A stretch of DNA of 64,000 nt from Penelope pileata. Lineage: Eukaryota > Chordata > Aves > Galliformes > Cracidae. The notes under the pieces were generated by a model, which had not been told where the DNA came from, did not search any database, and worked only from the letters and a program-made list of their open reading frames with translations. Position numbers and translations under genes: made by a program. Shown in pieces: positions 10,903 through 23,600 of the stretch; within the stretch, counting starts at the first letter, position 1, and every line of letters begins with the position of its first letter. The stretch is taken from positions 1 to 64,000 of the forward strand of contig WBMW01003249.1 in NCBI GenBank assembly GCA_013396635.1. Reading direction: 5' to 3'.

Positions 10903-12430
10903 AAAGAGGTCAAAGAGGACCTTTCAAGAGGTAGGGCATGCAGTCATGGAAATTAAATGGTTGTTGTATATCACCCTGATAGTTCTTGGAGCTTGTGTCG
11001 CCCAGAAGTGTGATCTGGGTGATGAAAATGATACAGATGCTGAAAGTGCTAAAAATGATGGTGGATGGGAGGTCCATGATGCTAAGCTTCCAGGAGAGGA
11101 GAAGCAGGCAAAATGTCTAGACGTGGACTCGAAGCTCTCCTTTCTTGATAAGGAGATGCACCTTTATGGGGTATTTTGGTCCCAACTAGTGCTGTTTTGG
11201 AGTGTGTTAGGAAGATTTGGGAATTAGGAGTCAGCCATGGAAGAATGGAGTCTGGCAATGAGGCAGAAAGGAGAGTTTAGAAAAGGGAAGAAAGTAGAAG
11301 AGTGGAGCCTAGTGATGAAGCAGGAAAAAGAATTTGGAGAAGGGAAGGGGAGAGAGAGGAAGAAATTAAGGAATATGAAGAAGGGGAAAGTAGAGAAAAA
11401 GGGAATGAAAAAGAAGAGAGATAAAGGAAAACAGAAGAGAAAAACTTTCAAGTTCTTTTGGATGTTGTTAATGTACGGAAGTATGTTGGACCTTATATGC
11501 CTTACAAAATTCGGTAAGATAAAATGAATTTTTTGCTGCCCAGGAGGCTACCATTATAATTTCTTTTTCTGAAAATGTTAAGAAAACATGGAAGTAAGGG
11601 TCTAGCTGGAGTCTAGCAGGGGCCTAAGAAGAATGTGAAGGGAAGAAATATTAACAAAAACCTTGAAGTATGGCTAGTGGGGGCCTACTAGGGTGAAGGA
11701 AATTGAAAGCAATGATATGAAATGGTATGGAAAGAAATGGTATGAAATTGTGCACCTGAAGGGGTGGAAGCAGGTGGGCTAGACCATAGATTATTGATTG
11801 CTGTGTGAGATGGAAGATGATAACATCCTATGGCATCTTGACTATGAACAGGTGGGAACAAGTTTGGAAACAGAAACACTGTTCAAGACACCTGCAATTC
11901 CAGATTTTGATGTGGAAGACTGGAAAAAGGAGGCTGTAGCTTTTACAGAGTGTCTATGTACTTGGATAGACCTTGTAAATGAGCTGTAAGCTTTTGTAAC
12001 TGAATTTGTAATGAGCAAGGGAAGGGGACAGTGGCAGTCACTACTGCCTCTGTGAGGAGCAAGCCCTGAGGTGAAATTAAAGCCGAAGCCCTTGTGAGTT
12101 CTACTCCTTGTTGGGCACTCTTGGCCATGCATGTTGTGAGGTGTTTTGAGGTGCATTGCTGCAGAGACTGGAGAATGTGCAGTGTGAAGAAGGAATTTGA
12201 AGATAAACTTGGACCCTGTGTCTGGAGAGAGTGTTTATGTAACTAATATTGTGATGTTCGTGTATTTGGACACAATGTGCTGTGAGTTCTGTAACTGATA
12301 TTTTAATGGACAATGATAAAGTGTTACCCTATTTCCAAACATGCCATGAAATGGTAAAGTGTAGAGAAAGTGGATGTCCCGACCCTGTGTTGGAAATATC
12401 CCAATAATTTGTCAGGATGGTATCTCTGAA
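10903..12430 (+). other. Unresolved AT/purine-rich block with short open frames, possibly retroviral debris
   Basis: This block differs in base use from its flanks: it is AT-rich and strongly purine-rich on the + strand. It holds three short + frames. The frame at 10946-11227 starts with a signal-peptide-like stretch (MEIKW, then LLYITLIVLGACVA) followed by an acidic segment. The frame at 11237-11527 is lysine-rich with a tandem 19-residue repeat. The frame at 11798-11989 is short and tryptophan-containing. No frame has a domain I recognise. A leader-like start followed by a lysine-rich segment could be decayed endogenous retrovirus, but no pol motif, LTR pair or primer-binding site is evident, so I do not assign it. 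Confidence 0.3.
11239..11352 (+). repeat. Two-unit 57-bp tandem repeat inside a lysine-rich frame
   Basis: Two consecutive units of 57 bp each encode 19 residues starting EEWSL. The first has EEWSLAMRQKGEFRKGKKV and the second EEWSLVMKQEKEFGEGKGR. The unit length is a multiple of three and the frame is kept across both units. The divergence between units shows that the duplication is not recent. Confidence 0.7.
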
Positions 12431-12616
12431 AGCACCTTTACGTGCAATCACAGTGGCAGGCGTCCTGCAAGCAGGAGCGCACCTGTGGAAGCAGTTTCAC
12501 ATCTATCCCCTACTGCCCCACGCTAGTTTTCTTCTCCCCTGGTTCATCACTGGCTGAGTACTTCAAGTTCACAAACTTCCTGACACGATTTGCTAACTAA
12601 ACACGGATGTTCCCAG

Positions 12617-12641
12617 CCCCCCCCCCCCCCCCTTTTTTTTT
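12617..12641 (+). repeat. C16-T9 homopolymer junction
   Basis: A run of 16 C is followed directly by 9 T. The run length may be unreliable in any assembly. Confidence 0.9.
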
Positions 12642-12875
12642 AGGACCTGTCTCTCAGTTTTACTGTCTTGTCTTTTTGTTCACAATTATGCTGACATACA
12701 CTCTCAGCACCTCTGCAATCAGTAGTTACCCACTGGTTCAGTTCTTCATTGTCTATCCTCACAACGTGTTACAGTGTTAGTAGCCATCACCTTGGATTTT
12801 GCCACCAAGGCCTTGTCTTAACACACAACAGTTCCATTGCGCTTATCTTGCTAATCCTGGTGCAAAAACAACATT

Positions 12876-13033
12876 CCATTCCCACACCTGGAGGTGTTCA
12901 AGGCCAGGTTGGATGGGGCCCTGGGCAGCCTGATCCAGTACCAGATCTAGCAGTTAGCAACCCTGCCTGCAGCAGCGGGGCTGGAGCTTGGTGATTCTTG
13001 AGGTGTCTTCTAACCCACGCCATTCTGTGAAAC
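12876..13033 (+). mobile_element. CR1 LINE 3' stub
   Basis: Sense CR1 runs from 'cccacacctggaggtgttca' and 'ccaggttggatggggccctg' to 'cattctgtgaaac', which replaces the usual terminal repeat. It is 158 bp, 5'-truncated and lies entirely downstream of the conserved RT core. Confidence 0.85.
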
Positions 13034-16000
13034 TGTTAATTGTCAGCCTGGACTGATGGTTGAGCACCTGATGGAGGAGCAGGGCTGGCCCAGGAAACAC
13101 TGGCCAATTATTTGCATCTGTGCTCTGGAAGGACAGACCTGGGGACGGAGTCGCCCCAGGCTTATAGAAGGGCCAGCCAGATGAAGCTAGAGCAGCAGCA
13201 AAAGAGAGGAGGAGCTCAAGAAAGGGAAAGCAGAAGAAGGAAGCAGCTCCTCCCTCTGGATGAGACTGGGGGTGGTAGTCATGAGAGGTTTGGACTTTTT
13301 TGGTTTTTGAGGTTTGGACTCAGCAAGGCACACTGAGTCTTGGCAGAGCTGGGAGGAAGGCAGAAGCCGCTGCTGTGTGGCTGGAGCCCTGAGGGGCCCA
13401 GTGGGGCAAGCTCCCTGTTTCCAGCATGTGTGGGTCACCTGAGCTGACATGAGCTGAGATGTGTGACGTCTGCTGGGTGGAAGAGCTCTGCTCACAGCTG
13501 TTGCTGGGAAGTGTTTTGAAGCAGTCCAAGCACTAAAAGCAATATTTGTCTATAAATGCCGGAGCTATGCTCTCTTGAAGAAATATGGTGGCATGGTTTC
13601 GACTTGCATGGTGACAGTGTGACAGCTGTGAGAAGACCCCAGGGTTCTTGAAGCATCATCTCCACAGAGCCATCCCTCCAGACACAGAGGTGGTCGTGGG
13701 GAGCACAGAGTTGCCTGTTGTCAGGGATTTGGGATATCATAGGGAGGCTCAATTTTCCCATTACATTTGGGAAACAGGGCCTTGATCTGCTGTGCCAGGA
13801 GCAGATATGTAACATGCCCAGCTGGTATGAGAAGAGGATGTGCTCCCCATCTGCTGTGGGGTCTTGTTGGGGCCGTGCCTGGGCAGGCAGCACTGGGTGT
13901 GGTGCTGGGCCTTGCTGGCAGCTTGTCTGTGTGGAGCTTTGTCAGGGGCTGCAGTGGACAGCCCAAAGCAGACCAGACCACTCACTACAGCTTGAGGCAA
14001 GAGGGCCAGGCCTGTCTTTCTCCAGATTGCTCTGACCTTGGAGTGAAGATCTGTCCTGTCTATGGACAGGAGTCAGTGATCCCCAGCTTGTTTCTTCTCT
14101 CTGCATGTTCCCTCTCCCACAGATTTTTCTCTTTGGGCAATTATTTTCTCCCAGGCAAGTGACAAGCTGATCGCAGAAAGGTCAGACTCAGGAGGCCACA
14201 CATCTCATTAGTGCTGACTGCAGAGCCCAGCTGCTCTGTGCACGTGCCACACATCCTGCTGGCCCAGGGTTGTTGCTGGAGGTGGGTCCCATGTTGCCCA
14301 GCCCAGGCTTGTTGAACTTCTGTGTGGGATTTCACTTTTTCCCTAAAATGAAGCCTGTGTCACAAGTTGAGATCATCAACTCTCAGGTGTGGCTGATGGG
14401 GGCTGATGTTTGGGGTGAGGTGGGTGGAAGGGGCAGCGTGCACGGATGCCACCAGACTTCTGTCTCTTTTTGGGGACCTGCTGCAGTGCTCATACCCTAG
14501 CTGCAATAAGATGTGGCCATTTCTGTGTGAACTTCTTTCACTCGACCTGGACCTAGTGTCTCATTCAGTGAGAGAAGACTCTGGTCCTCAGCTTCCTCCA
14601 GTAGCTCCCATGACTTCAGCCAGCCAGGCATCAGCTCAGTGCAGCTCACATGGCCTTGCCAATGCTTCTCCCTCCCTCTGTGCTGTCTGTCTGTCTCCCA
14701 CTCAGCCAGAACCTTTTTGTGATCCCAGGGGCCCCAGTGGGTATTACTGGCTGTGCATTTGCTCGGTAGTGACAAGGCATTGACGGGGCGATGCTTGCTG
14801 ATGGTGAGGTCTTAGGTAGCACCGTGTCTGGGAAACCAGAAAGATGCAGGGAAGAGGTGGGACCTGGGGCAGACAGAGCTGCTGAAAGTGCTTGATGACT
14901 CTGAAAGCATTCTTCCACAAAGCACCTGATTTACATGGGGAGTGGTTTGTTTCAGGATGTTGTACAAAAATAGGTTTGAAACACAATTGGGTAAATCCAG
15001 TAATATATCTGCAGCCTCTGGCTCAGGAACTTACTCAGATCTTGCTGACTGGGGAAAGGTAACTGGGCGCTGGTGGAGAGGAGACTGTAGGGTCTGCAGC
15101 TGACACTAATGAGTCCTTGTCCCGAACTACGAGCTGTGCTCATGGGAGCTAGTGGAAAAGGAGGGCTGTTTGTTGAAGCTGGCTTGTCTGCCTTGAACTG
15201 AACAAGTTCTTCTAGATGTGTCAGTCTCACACATCTCTGTCCTCCATTTTCTTCTACTTAATCATCTCTTTGTTACCCTTTGGCATAGCCTCCTTTTGTG
15301 TAAACCATCTGGAAACAGTTGCTGAGGTCAGGGACTGACACTTGGCTGGAGGGTTTGTGATCAAAATGTGGCACTCAGTGCTGACTTGCTGGCCAGAATT
15401 AGGGGTGAGCAGTAGAGGAGCTGTGGCTCTCAGTGCTCCCTCCCCACACGTTGCCAAACGCTGCACAAGAGAGGCTGCTCCTCCTGAAGTTTGAGCCCTT
15501 TCTGTCACTGCCTGTACTTACGGGTCAAGCAAGAAGGGGGAACTTGAGGGCCATGATGGGGCCTCCTGACTCCAGGAAAGCAGTGGCATGCTCCTGCAGT
15601 GTTTTGCTCTCCGTATAGAGTGTCTTGGTTCTGGTCCCTTGCATGTGCTTCTCAGAGATGTTGCGGTAAGGGGACAAAGACCCCAGGGGCCAGGGCGAAG
15701 GGTGGGAGGTCTAGCAAGTGTAACAAAGGTTTCTCCCAGTTATTACTAGATTGTCAGACTAAGAGAAAAGATGTGTGCTAGTGGAGCAAATGAGGCTCTG
15801 GAGTTTGGGAAATGGAAGAAAATGAGCAGAGGAGGTACTGGGAGCTTTGGGTGGTGAGCGAGCAGGGGCGGCCTTGACCTCACATTCCTTGCAGCAAGTT
15901 GAGCAGGCAACCGAGAAATGGTGGCCTGCAGTGTGAGCATCTGCCATTTCTTCTGCTGATCTAGAAAAGTGCAATGGTTGGGGGAGCTCCAGAAAGCAGC

Positions 16001-19000
16001 TGATGGCCACCTTATCCTAACGAAGACATGCCAAGCCAAGCTTCTGCCATAGGCCATGGGGCCATGATAGTCATGACTGGAAGAGGAAGAAGCAGTTGGC
16101 AAGCTCTACAACACAGCCCTGGCAAGCTGGCCTGAGCATCTGCAGTGGTGCCTTATAGACATGTGGGTGTGGAGCTTGCGTCGGGCAGGAGCACTCCCAG
16201 CAGTGTATGTGTAACTCCCAGCTGCTGGACCGGCTCTGGGAGCTGGGGCTCAAAGCAGCTTCTTGGGGGTCATGCATATGTAATGCTGGGCAGGGAATTT
16301 AGAAGCATGTGGCAGATGACAGATAAGAGGTGGTATTGCTTTGCTCACTGCAACACAATTTGCCTGGCTTGTACTGAATGAAGCACTGAGCTGCCTCCCA
16401 GTGAGGACACAGTGTACCAGAAAATCAGATACATGGCTTCATAATGATATGATGATACAGTCTTGGCTCATACAAGCAGCAGCAAGAGACAGGAACACAA
16501 TTTGAGGAGCCATGGATCCCATGAGANAAAGAAGTTGAGAAAAATGGATCTAGTCTGCAGTGGGAAAGACTCATCTGGCTTAGGCCTATGGATCTGTCCA
16601 TGCTGGGGAGAGGATGGTTGGGCAGAAGATGGCCCTTTCCTTTCCCCTCTACCTGCTAGAGGGATTCTGCCTTTGGGCTACACTGTCACCCTTGCTGGAG
16701 GGTGATGTTTGTTTGTTTTCCCCTCATCTGGAATCTGCGCTCTCTTGGCAGGAAGGGGTCAGCTCACCAGGCTCTTTTCACTTTTGCTTTGGTGGCTGCA
16801 CGTCCAGTTAAGAAAACAAAACCCAATTCTGTGAGCAGGCTGCTGAGGGGGAAGTTGGCTAACAACACAGAGAGCTGCGTGAAGCATCACCAGGGAGTGC
16901 CTCATGCAAATGCATAATTTGCATAATTTACTGAGACTTAATATTAATGATCAGCCTAGCCTAACCCCCTGTAGAAACAATTAGCAACAGAACTGCCTCT
17001 ACAGCTACATGGATGTCTTGTTCTCCAGGGCCTTTGAGGAGCTTGTCCTGTATCTCTGAAGATCAGCACAGCCCTCAGGATTTCTTGCCCTACCTCTCCT
17101 TCCTGACACAGAGGAGATTTATCACAGAAGTGGCTTTGTAGCAGTTTGGGGAGTTTTTTGGTTCTTTTTTTTTTTCTTTTTCTTTTTTATTCTCTCTCTT
17201 AGGCCCAACTTATCCTGATGCCTCTGTCTGTATATCACTTTGTAGCTGCCATTCAAATGGATTGTGTTTGGTTGGCACAATACCATGTACAAATCAATGC
17301 AGTGGCACTAGGAGTGGGTTGATGTCTCATGGGAGAAAGCTCCATTCCCACATTCAGCTTTGTTCAGACCCTCATTTCATGTCTTGCTGCCATATGTTCA
17401 TCTCAAAGGAAGCAGAGCCCAAGCCTGACCCTGGAGCCGGTGGCTATGGCACTGAAGGGTCAATATTCTTTTGGAAACAGCTTCCAATTGTGGTCACTTC
17501 CAGAGACAGAAGCTGTTGAGAACTCTGAGAGCATCTCTGGAGAGCCTGGTTCACAGAGCAGCCACAGCCTCATGGGCCAACCTCCTTGTTTCATCCTCTC
17601 CCTGCATCGCTCTGTTTTGGTAAAATTCCCCCAGTTATGGCACCCTCATACCCAGTGACGTGGGCACCTGAGAGAAGACTTCTCAAGATTTGGCACTATA
17701 AAATTTGGGTGAGGTTGGCAGTGTGGAAGAAAATGGATGCAAGGGAGGGGAAAGCAGAAAGGATAATGCAACATAATCTTTTCAGCCCACCTTCACACAC
17801 ACAAGAAAATGGATGGCCAGCTGGGGATGAGGTTCATAAACCCCTTCCAACATATTTATGTATCTGCACAAAAACTGCTAGACAGGCTCAAAGAGAGCCC
17901 TGCTGCACACAAAGCAGGGTGTTAGCAGGTCTCTGTGCTCATAGCAATACTTTCCCTCCTTCAGAACTTGTAAAAGTGAAGCAGCTGTAGCCCCTCAGCA
18001 CTCCTGCTCTGACCTTCCATGTCCTTTCATCTCAGTAGGCAGCATGGCCTCTTTCTTTTTAGAATCTCGTATATTGTTTAAACCTGAGCAAGGCTTCCAG
18101 TTTTGGGGCTGGGGTGTGGGAAATGCCACCTTTAATGCCTGAATTCAAGCAATCTTTCTTCCTAGAAAGTGGGAGAGTGAACAGGGAGCATCAACCCATA
18201 ATGCAGCCCTCCTTTCTCTTGCTAATGCTTGGTCACTAGTGAGGAGAGAAGCACAAGCTCTCAGCTCCTGCCAACAAAATGATGTGCTGTTGCTAAAGCT
18301 CTGATGCAGGAAAATACTTAAGATCTTTGAAGCTCCCTAGGTGCTGGAGACATTGTGCAGGGCTGGCAGGCTGATGCTGGGCCTGAGTTGGGGGTGTGCT
18401 CTCTGGGATGCTGGGGGCTGCAGCAAGCCCAAGCTCAGATCCGCAGAGGCCCCAACTCCGAGCAGTGTGGCTGTGATAAAATGCTCCCTCCTCCCTGCTC
18501 TTTCTGTCCCTTTGGGCAAAACCCTGCTGCCCTTCTCCCTGTCCCACAGCTCCAGCTCACCACAAATGCCTTCAATGTCACAAAGTAGGGCAGGAGAGGA
18601 GGGGATCAGAGATGTGGCTAGCAGGGCACCCCCAGTTCTCATGAGGGAGGGGAGAGTGCTGCTGAGCTGGAAGGTATTGCCTCTCTGCCCAGCAGCCACA
18701 TTGCATTGCTCATCTCTCCTCCTCCCTGCTATTGCTGCCCTCATTTGGCTGCTTTTTGTAGATGAAAAGTGGCCTTCAAAATATAGGACAAGGTCAGCCT
18801 TCCCTTCCCACACAGCAGCCCCATACAGCTGTGCTGTGATGCTCAGTAGCAGCAGCTTTGCAGAGAGACTGCCTGCAGGCGCCGAATGCCCTGTGGGGAC
18901 CCAACACCAGCAGTGACACAGGCAGTAGCAAGAATGTGAGTGAGTGCTGCTAGGGTGCCCTGCTCCAGTGCTACCACAGTGTCCAGCCAGAGTGGCACAA

Positions 19001-20980
19001 AGCTGGTGGCCGGAGGGCTGGGGCTGGCATCCAGCTGTGCCACTGCTGCTCCAGAGTGGTCTTCTTTGCATCTCATGTCCCCTACACCATTTCTGTCAGA
19101 CATGCCATCAGCTTCATGCCGTGCCAAAGCCCTGCCTGCCTTGCAGTAGAGATGCCCAGTCCTGCCTGTGGGTCTCTGGAGTAGCAGACCTGAGACCTTG
19201 GATTTGTAGTTGCTCCTGGCCCGGAGTGAGTCAATATGGGAGGAGAGGAGGGACGGAGGGAGTGGCTGTTTTCTCACTAGCTGAAAACATTGCTCATGGT
19301 CCCCGCCAGGCCCTGCTTGCTGCTCCTGTCACTGCCAGTTCTAATGACAGCTCTATTTGTCCATGGTGTGTCTTGGTGGAGAAGCTGGTGTGCCAGTGGT
19401 CTGGTAGGTGTTTCCAGAGTGCCTTGCAGACACACAGATATGACCAGAGTCGGGTGGGCATGTAGTAAGTGCTCATGAACAGAGTGGGGCCCAAGGTGCT
19501 GTATGGAAGGGCTTGTCAGCATCAGACTGTCCTGAGTCTGCTTTATTGCACTTTCTTGCTCCTGTCATTGCTGCTAGACATCCTTTGTGGTCTGAACTGT
19601 CGGTGCTCCAGCATGCCTGAGCCAAGGTTAAGTGTGCAAATGAACTTCCTTGGGAGCACTCCAATCCTGAAAGTCATCTGCCCTCCCAGAGGTTGAATGT
19701 TAACAGGCTTATAATCTCAAGGGGAAACAAGAGTCTAAGGCAAAACCTCCCAGAAGCAGATGCTGAGCAGCAGAACCCCATCTCAATGTGAAGTTACCTC
19801 ATACCTTTCCCTGATGGCTTTCCAGGTGGATGCCAGGGCTCCCATATTGCCTTTAGTGTTTATAGAGGAAGATAAAGCTGACGTCCTGGCTGCTGACAGT
19901 TGTTCTGTTTCTTTGTGCTGCTGTGTGCTGCAAGGTTGTAGCTCTTGTCCTCATGCCCCTAGGAGAGGGCAAGTTGCTGCTCCAGGCCTGGGGACTACCC
20001 TGTTCACCAAGGTACTGTAGTGTCCAGGTGGAAGTGAGCCAGAGGTGGGGGAGCAGATTGCCAAGGGCAGCACTGGCCTGGGTGCTGAGCACACTTCTCT
20101 GCTGAGTTGTTGGCTGGTTGCCTTCTACTTGCAGACCTTCTGTACCAATCTCTTGGCAAAGAGGTGCTGTTGCTGAAGAAAGGCAGCAGGTTGTCAACCT
20201 AAGATCACCAGATGGTGTTGTGCCTTTGAATTTAGGACAGGGTGGACCTGTAGCTCCCAGTGTTCTTGAGTAGCGTCTGAAGTAGTGCAAGGCTCAGGCC
20301 TGCACCAGCTCCTGAACAGTAGAGGACTGCCTCAGTGGATCTGAAGTGATCCCCATGGGTGCGGTGATGGAGGCAGGACAACTGTTACAAGGGTGGGCTT
20401 GGCCTCCTGGAGTCGAGAAGCAATCACTGTCACAGCGACATGACAGACTATGGTTTTGCTGTCAGGGGCTGAGATTACTTCCAGCCTGACTCCTGAGATA
20501 CAGAGCTGCTAGTGCAGCAGACCCTGGTGCCATGCCTGCACATCCCAGGGATCAGGGCAAAGGAGGTGGAGGGAGCCCTTCTGGCACTGGAGGTTGTGCG
20601 TTCTGGTGGAAGCACACATCTGTTGTGTGGGCAGGCTCCCTCCTGCACGCGCAGATTAGATTTGCTATGACAGAAACACTGGCTCTGCACATCCAATGCG
20701 GATGTTCCACTCATGGATCTGGCCCTCTGAGTAGTTCCAGGTGAAGCATCCAAAGGACTGATCTTCAGCTTGAAACTCCTGTCTGTCTCTGACTGAGAAT
20801 GGGCAATGCACCCTTTGAGCGGTCTGTCTGGGGGAGTGTGCAAAAGTCCTAGGGGTGACTGTCCTTGACAAAGGGGTGTCTAGCTGATTCTTTGACTTGT
20901 GCATTTCTCAGCAGTGCCTTTTGGTTCTGTGGACCAAAGACACTCACTATTTTTATCTTTTAAAGCCAAGAACTCTGGAT
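13034..20980. other. Nearly 8 kb without a recognised gene or repeat
   Basis: This is mixed-composition DNA with no CR1, LTR or DNA-transposon signature. The longest frames, around 18340-19080 on both strands, overlap each other and are rich in S, L, P and A without domain signatures. A single N sits at 16527 and a T-rich tract at 17163-17188. Introns or regulatory DNA of a host gene could be here but cannot be shown from sequence alone. Confidence 0.5.
16527..16527. other. Single N
   Basis: One ambiguous base falls in unique-looking purine-rich sequence. Unlike the Ns at 10902 and 30381, I cannot see a repeat discontinuity here. Confidence 0.7.
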
Positions 20981-21121
20981 TCATAGAATCATGGAATCAT
21001 CAAGTTTGAAAAAGACCTCCAAGATCATCTTGTCCAAGCGTCCACCTACCACCAAGGTTATCCCCTAAACCATATCCCTCAGTTCTACATCCGGATGTAC
21101 CTTGAACACCTCCAGGGATGG
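20981..21121 (-). mobile_element. CR1 LINE, 3' half of a split copy
   Basis: The + strand begins 'tcatagaatcatggaatcat' and passes 'aaaaagacctccaagatcat' to 'cttgaacacctccagggatg'. It breaks off inside the codons for the ORF2 C-terminus. The next expected antisense CR1 sequence ('...ctctgggcagcctgtg') resumes at 21603, so this and 21603-22053 are two halves of one copy separated by about 480 bp of ERVL-like DNA. Confidence 0.85.
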
Positions 21122-21602
21122 TAATGGATTCGAGATTTGTAACTCTATTAGTGTATTTTGTTTATTCACTTCCCAAGTTACACTGGAGTGTGACAAGTGT
21201 TCTCTTATCTTTCCATTAAGAAGATAAGCTCTCTAGAAAATGTGCCCATGGTTAGCTGCTAGTTTATTAGCTTCTGTCCTAATGCATAAAGCTTTCTCCT
21301 ATTAGTTTGCATCCTGATGGGTATTGGCCACCCAAGCAGTGGTATTACAAGAGTTCCTGGGTATATTAGGATATTGGAGGACGTTTATACCATGCCTCAC
21401 GCAAAACCTGAGGCCATTGTACCAGTGAACTAAGAAAGGCCAGTTGTGGGATTGGGGTCAGTTAGAACAGGGTGCCATCCAGCAAGCAAAAGTGGCTATG
21501 AAACAGGCACAGGCTCTTGGCATTTTCAATCCCACTCTCCCTGCCGAATTAGATGTACACGTGACTCTGGAAGGATTTGGTGGGGGACTGTGGCAATGCC
21601 AA
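21122..21602 (+). mobile_element. ERVL-like pol fragment lying inside a CR1
   Basis: From 21351 the + frame reads EFLGILGYWRTFIP, the conserved end of an endogenous-retrovirus reverse transcriptase, then a connection region interrupted by a TGA at 21426-21428. It continues with GQLWDWGQLEQGA and, near the end, LDVHVTLEGFGGGLWQ, the junction into RNase H. This order and spacing are typical of class III (ERVL) pol. The first 230 bp (21122-21350) give no clear protein match. No LTR, gag or env is attached. The fragment ends abruptly at the CR1 boundary. It is a dead remnant. Confidence 0.75.
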
Positions 21603-22053
21603 GGGTCTGTCCAAACATCTCTGGGCAGCCTGTGCGAGCACCCCACCACTCTCTCAGTGAAGAACTTCCCCCTGACATCTAATCTAAACCTTCCCTCCTT
21701 CAGCTTGAAACCATTCCCCCTTGTCCTATCACTATCTACCCTTGTAAAAAAATCATTTCCCTCCTGTTTATGATCTCTCTTTAAATACTGGAAGGCTGCA
21801 ATGAGGTCTCCCCAGAACCTTCTCTTCTCCAGACTGAACAACCCCAGCTCCCTCAGCCTGTCCTTGTAGGGGAGGTGCTCCAGCCCTCTGAGCATCTCTG
21901 TGGCCTCCTCTGGACCCTCTCCAACTGCTCCACATCTTTCCTTTGCTGGGGGCCCCAGACCTGGATGTAGTGCTCCAGATGGGGCCTCACAAGGGCAGAG
22001 CAGAGAGCAAAAATCACCTCCCTCACCCTGCTGGCTGCATCTAGGCCAGGCAA
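21603..22053 (-). mobile_element. CR1 LINE, 5' half of a split copy
   Basis: The minus strand encodes the CR1 ORF2 C-terminal region in order: VREVIFALCSALVRPHLEHY, ERVQRRPQRC, DRLRELGLFSLEKRR, DSDRTRGNGFKLKEGRF and KFFTERVV. The open frame then runs into the ERVL insert. The 5' truncation is near 22053. Joined with 20981-21121 it gives a CR1 of about 590 bp. Confidence 0.88.
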
Positions 22054-23510
22054 TCAAGAATTACATTGGAACTAGACCAGAATGATTTCAGACTGAGAGG
22101 TGACCTGTGGTGGACCTCCAATCATTCCGCCAAAACATTGCATATTTTTTAAGCATCTATTTGATTTGGGGGCTTGGATTTGGGAAGTAGCTACTTATTG
22201 CTGAAGATCTTAGAAACTCTGACCCAAGACTACCCTTTTATTCCTCTACCTGTAAGGGTGGGGAATGAATGAAAAGAATATAGAAGGAGACGTGTACTCC
22301 TGATCTTACTACTGCTCACAGGAACAGATGAAAATAGGAACAAAACCATGGCAAGCATTCGCGTCCGCCTGCTGCTATTCAGCTACTGTGGGCAGCATCA
22401 AAGAAACTGCCTCAGTCTGTCAATAACCACCAATTCAATGAAACTGAAATGGTCAAAGCTTACAGGAAAAGAGAGGTTTACAGGCCCACCAGAGTCTACG
22501 AACTTGCTTCTACAAGAGATCTAGAGGGTGCATGATTTGTCCAAACTCCAGCTCTGGCTTCACAAATCCCACTGGTGCTTCCAGCCTTACACTCTTTTTT
22601 GGAGAGAGAACCAAAAGCTGTCATTCCTCAAAATCATTAGCCTTAGGCAAAATACCTGAATATAGGGGTTTAAATCTAGAAAGTCTGGCTGACAAAGAAT
22701 GATGCGTTGCTGTAAAGCGCCAGGGTCATTGTGTTTCCTATCAGATCTGTGATGTGCTGGGCTCTGTCCCAGAATGCAGGGTTACAGGTAGAGTGGGACA
22801 GAGGCACACAGAGAAGAGAAGCTGTCTGCATGTTTGCCTTTGACAAATGGCCCAAGCAGCAGCTACTACAGACAGCAGGCATCACCCCATGCTAGGGGTT
22901 GCTTTTGGTCTTCCTCCAGAGAGCGCTTTGCACTTGCACTGCCAGACCCCAGCCAGGAGGAGCTGGCACAGCTGGGTCAGTGCCCACACTGCTGGCACAT
23001 TTCCAGCGGAACGTGGGGGTGTTGGGAAGTTTCCCAGGAGTGGTAGTCAACCGGAGTCTGAGTTTCACCAAGTGGCAGACTTGGAAGTTGAGCTGCAACC
23101 CAGCAATAATTAACGTTGCACTTATTTTAATGGCTGCCACTAATTGCAAAAGCAGGCATCTCACCACCTACATGTCACTGCAACCCTGCAGGTGATCTGT
23201 GACTCCTCATTTTGACAGGTGACACGACAGGGCAGGACACCTGTCTTCCACCCCTGCTCACAAGGACGCACAAGCTCACACTTTCCTGTAACAGTAAGGG
23301 GTTATAAAAAGGATCCCTCCTGCGTATCGCACCCCTGCTGCAACAGAGGGGCAGCAGTGCTTAACATCACCAAGCTTCTCTCCAGTCGAACTCATTGTAT
23401 ACCATGCGAAGGTAGTTCTACGTTGCTGAGCAGCTGCAGCTGTGGAAGGCAGCCTGGTGGCAATCTTTTCAGCACACCTGACCTCTGGACCCTATGGTCT
23501 CGTACCTTTC
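22054..23510. other. No gene recognised; stop-rich, AT-richer first half
   Basis: Positions 22054-22680 are AT-richer than the flanks and lack open frames of note. They could be further retroviral debris, but I see no motif. The rest has only short frames. Confidence 0.4.
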
Positions 23511-23600
23511 ACAGAATTACAGAGTTGTAGATGTTGGAAAGGACCTCTGGAGATCACCTAGTCCAACCCCCTGCTAAAGCAGGTTCCCCAGAGTCACCAA
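23511..23600 (-). mobile_element. CR1 LINE 3' stub
   Basis: The sequence reads 'acagaattacagagttgtag', 'ttggaaaggacctctggaga' and 'aaccccctgctaaagcaggt', continuing to 'cagagtcaccaaggcct'. This is the antisense of the CR1 3' region, with a decayed terminal repeat. It resembles the 7732 stub but extends slightly further 5'. Confidence 0.8.

Noticed and set aside
18337..19071. 244-codon minus frame and a 191-codon plus frame over the same DNA
   Set aside because: Both strands are open because the DNA is GC-rich. Neither has a recognisable motif.
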